Positions 63,376 to 64,000 of a DNA stretch of 64,000 nt are shown here, piece after piece. Source of the stretch: Quillaja saponaria (lineage: Eukaryota; Streptophyta; Magnoliopsida; Fabales; Quillajaceae). Position numbers and translations under genes: made by a program. Numbering within the stretch: position 1 is the stretch's first letter; every line of letters begins with the position of its first letter. The notes beneath the pieces are model-generated. The model did not search any database and was not told where the DNA came from. It saw only the letters and a list, made by a program, of their open reading frames with translations. The stretch covers positions 18,556,001 through 18,620,000 of the forward strand of contig CM055613.1 of NCBI GenBank assembly GCA_029379385.1, written 5' to 3'.

Positions 63376-63402
63376 ACCTGTGTTGCATGGGTTGTCCACT
63401 AA
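63376..63402 (+). other. Helitron 3' terminal hairpin and CTAA end
   Basis: ACCTGTG (63376-63382), loop TTG, CATGGGT (63386-63392) form a 7-bp stem with two G-T wobbles. Six bases later CTAA (63399-63402) is followed by T. This is the position and order expected for a Helitron 3' end inserted into an AT target. Confidence 0.7.
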
Positions 63403-64000
63403 TTATTTCAAAACGCTTGACATTGGAATTACAAAACTGATAAAGACAATAACATCTAATCACTATATATATATAAAATAATAATAATAATAATTAAAAA
63501 ATATATAAAATCAAGACTGCATAAGTCTAAAAAAACAAAGAGAGTATAAGTTGATTTTTTTTTCATAAATACAAAATTGAGCAACAATGTGGTGGTATGA
63601 ATGAAATAAGATTTAAATTAACTGCAATTGCTACCCTAAGCTAAAATATATTCAATAAATCTCATTAATTCAAAAGTAGATTACATTTGACTAAAATACT
63701 CAATAAGGCTAAAAAAACTGATATGAAAGAATCACTTTTCATCTAAAAAAATAAGGCTTTATAGTAAAGCTTATGGTGAGACAATAATGTCTTAAATAAT
63801 ACATTTTTGTTTACAATTATATGTTTCCATGCAAACTTATAGCACAAATCAATCATCTTAATATTATTTCAGTTAATGCTAGTTTTTTTCCCATTTCATT
63901 ATTGCATCTTAAGTCTCAGCTAAAAAAATTTATAACCAACATCATCACAAATCTAAAAGTTATGATCAATATCACTGCACGTAACATTTTTTGTAACTAA
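63403..64000. other. AT-rich flank, nothing recognised
   Basis: AT-rich sequence containing a short (AAT)n/(ATA)n patch near 63466-63510. No coding, repeat-family or RNA signal was found. It does not continue the RT frame that is broken at 49623. Confidence 0.5.

Larger units (their letters stand above)
49630..63402 (+). mobile_element. Decayed autonomous-type Helitron (3' end defined, 5' end not)
   Basis: The segment carries the two hallmark genes of plant Helitrons in order: Rep/helicase (about 53600-57181) and an RPA-like single-strand-binding protein (about 60214-62240). It ends in a GC-richer hairpin ACCTGTG-TTG-CATGGGT (63376-63392) followed by CTAA (63399-63402) and T, the CTRR-T end expected of Helitrons. 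The 5' TC terminus could not be placed; the pol break at 49623 is only a possible left limit. Numerous stops and frameshifts make it non-functional. Confidence 0.65.

Overview
The window is AT-rich nuclear DNA of a flowering plant, most likely a eudicot. The evidence is two multi-exon plant genes with GT-AG introns set in a dense layer of old, nested plant transposons (Ty3/gypsy LTR elements, a LINE, a rolling-circle Helitron and possibly a CACTA end). No bacterial, organellar, tRNA, rRNA or CRISPR signal was seen. Only two genes look intact. All exon coordinates were read by eye from splice signals, reading phase and family similarity. || Layout: 1-2555 (-) decayed Ty3/gypsy gag-protease remnant. 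4330-6531 probable solo LTR. 6532-10840 AT-rich intergenic DNA with a 63-bp tandem repeat. 10841-18131 (-) complete 11-exon SLC35F (DUF914) membrane transporter gene, 348 aa. 18900-20590 (-) LINE remnant whose endonuclease end is duplicated in inverted orientation. 21009-25395 a 4.4-kb inverted repeat built from two opposed LTRs, followed by the 3' end of a Tekay/Del-type pol (25637-26190, -), a further LTR (26186-28285, -) and an LTR fragment (28286-28821, +). 29370-30645 (+) FAR1/FRS-like pseudogene. 31238-35246 (+) complete 8-exon cellulose-synthase-like gene of the CslG/CslM type, 710 aa. 37772-45096 a gag-only LTR element with about 1.42-kb LTRs; its left LTR is split by a 2.04-kb solo LTR (38170-40207). 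45100-45475 inverted LTR scrap, then a possible CACTA end. 45924-49623 a long gypsy LTR, primer-binding site and protease/RT fragment. About 49630-63402 a decayed autonomous-type Helitron (Rep/helicase plus RPA-like gene) with a recognisable 3' hairpin and CTAA end; its 5' end was not found. || Biology: the transporter has a standard gene structure and looks functional, substrate unknown. The Csl gene resembles the CslM/CSyGT branch, whose characterised members attach glucuronic acid to triterpenes, and its later catalytic motifs differ from canonical cellulose synthases. The most unusual structural element is the 4.4-kb palindrome, whose arms each carry an LTR promoter pointing at the centre; this could make long hairpin RNA. 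A second unusual structure is a six-fold array of a short exon-like unit in the 5' part of the Helitron region.
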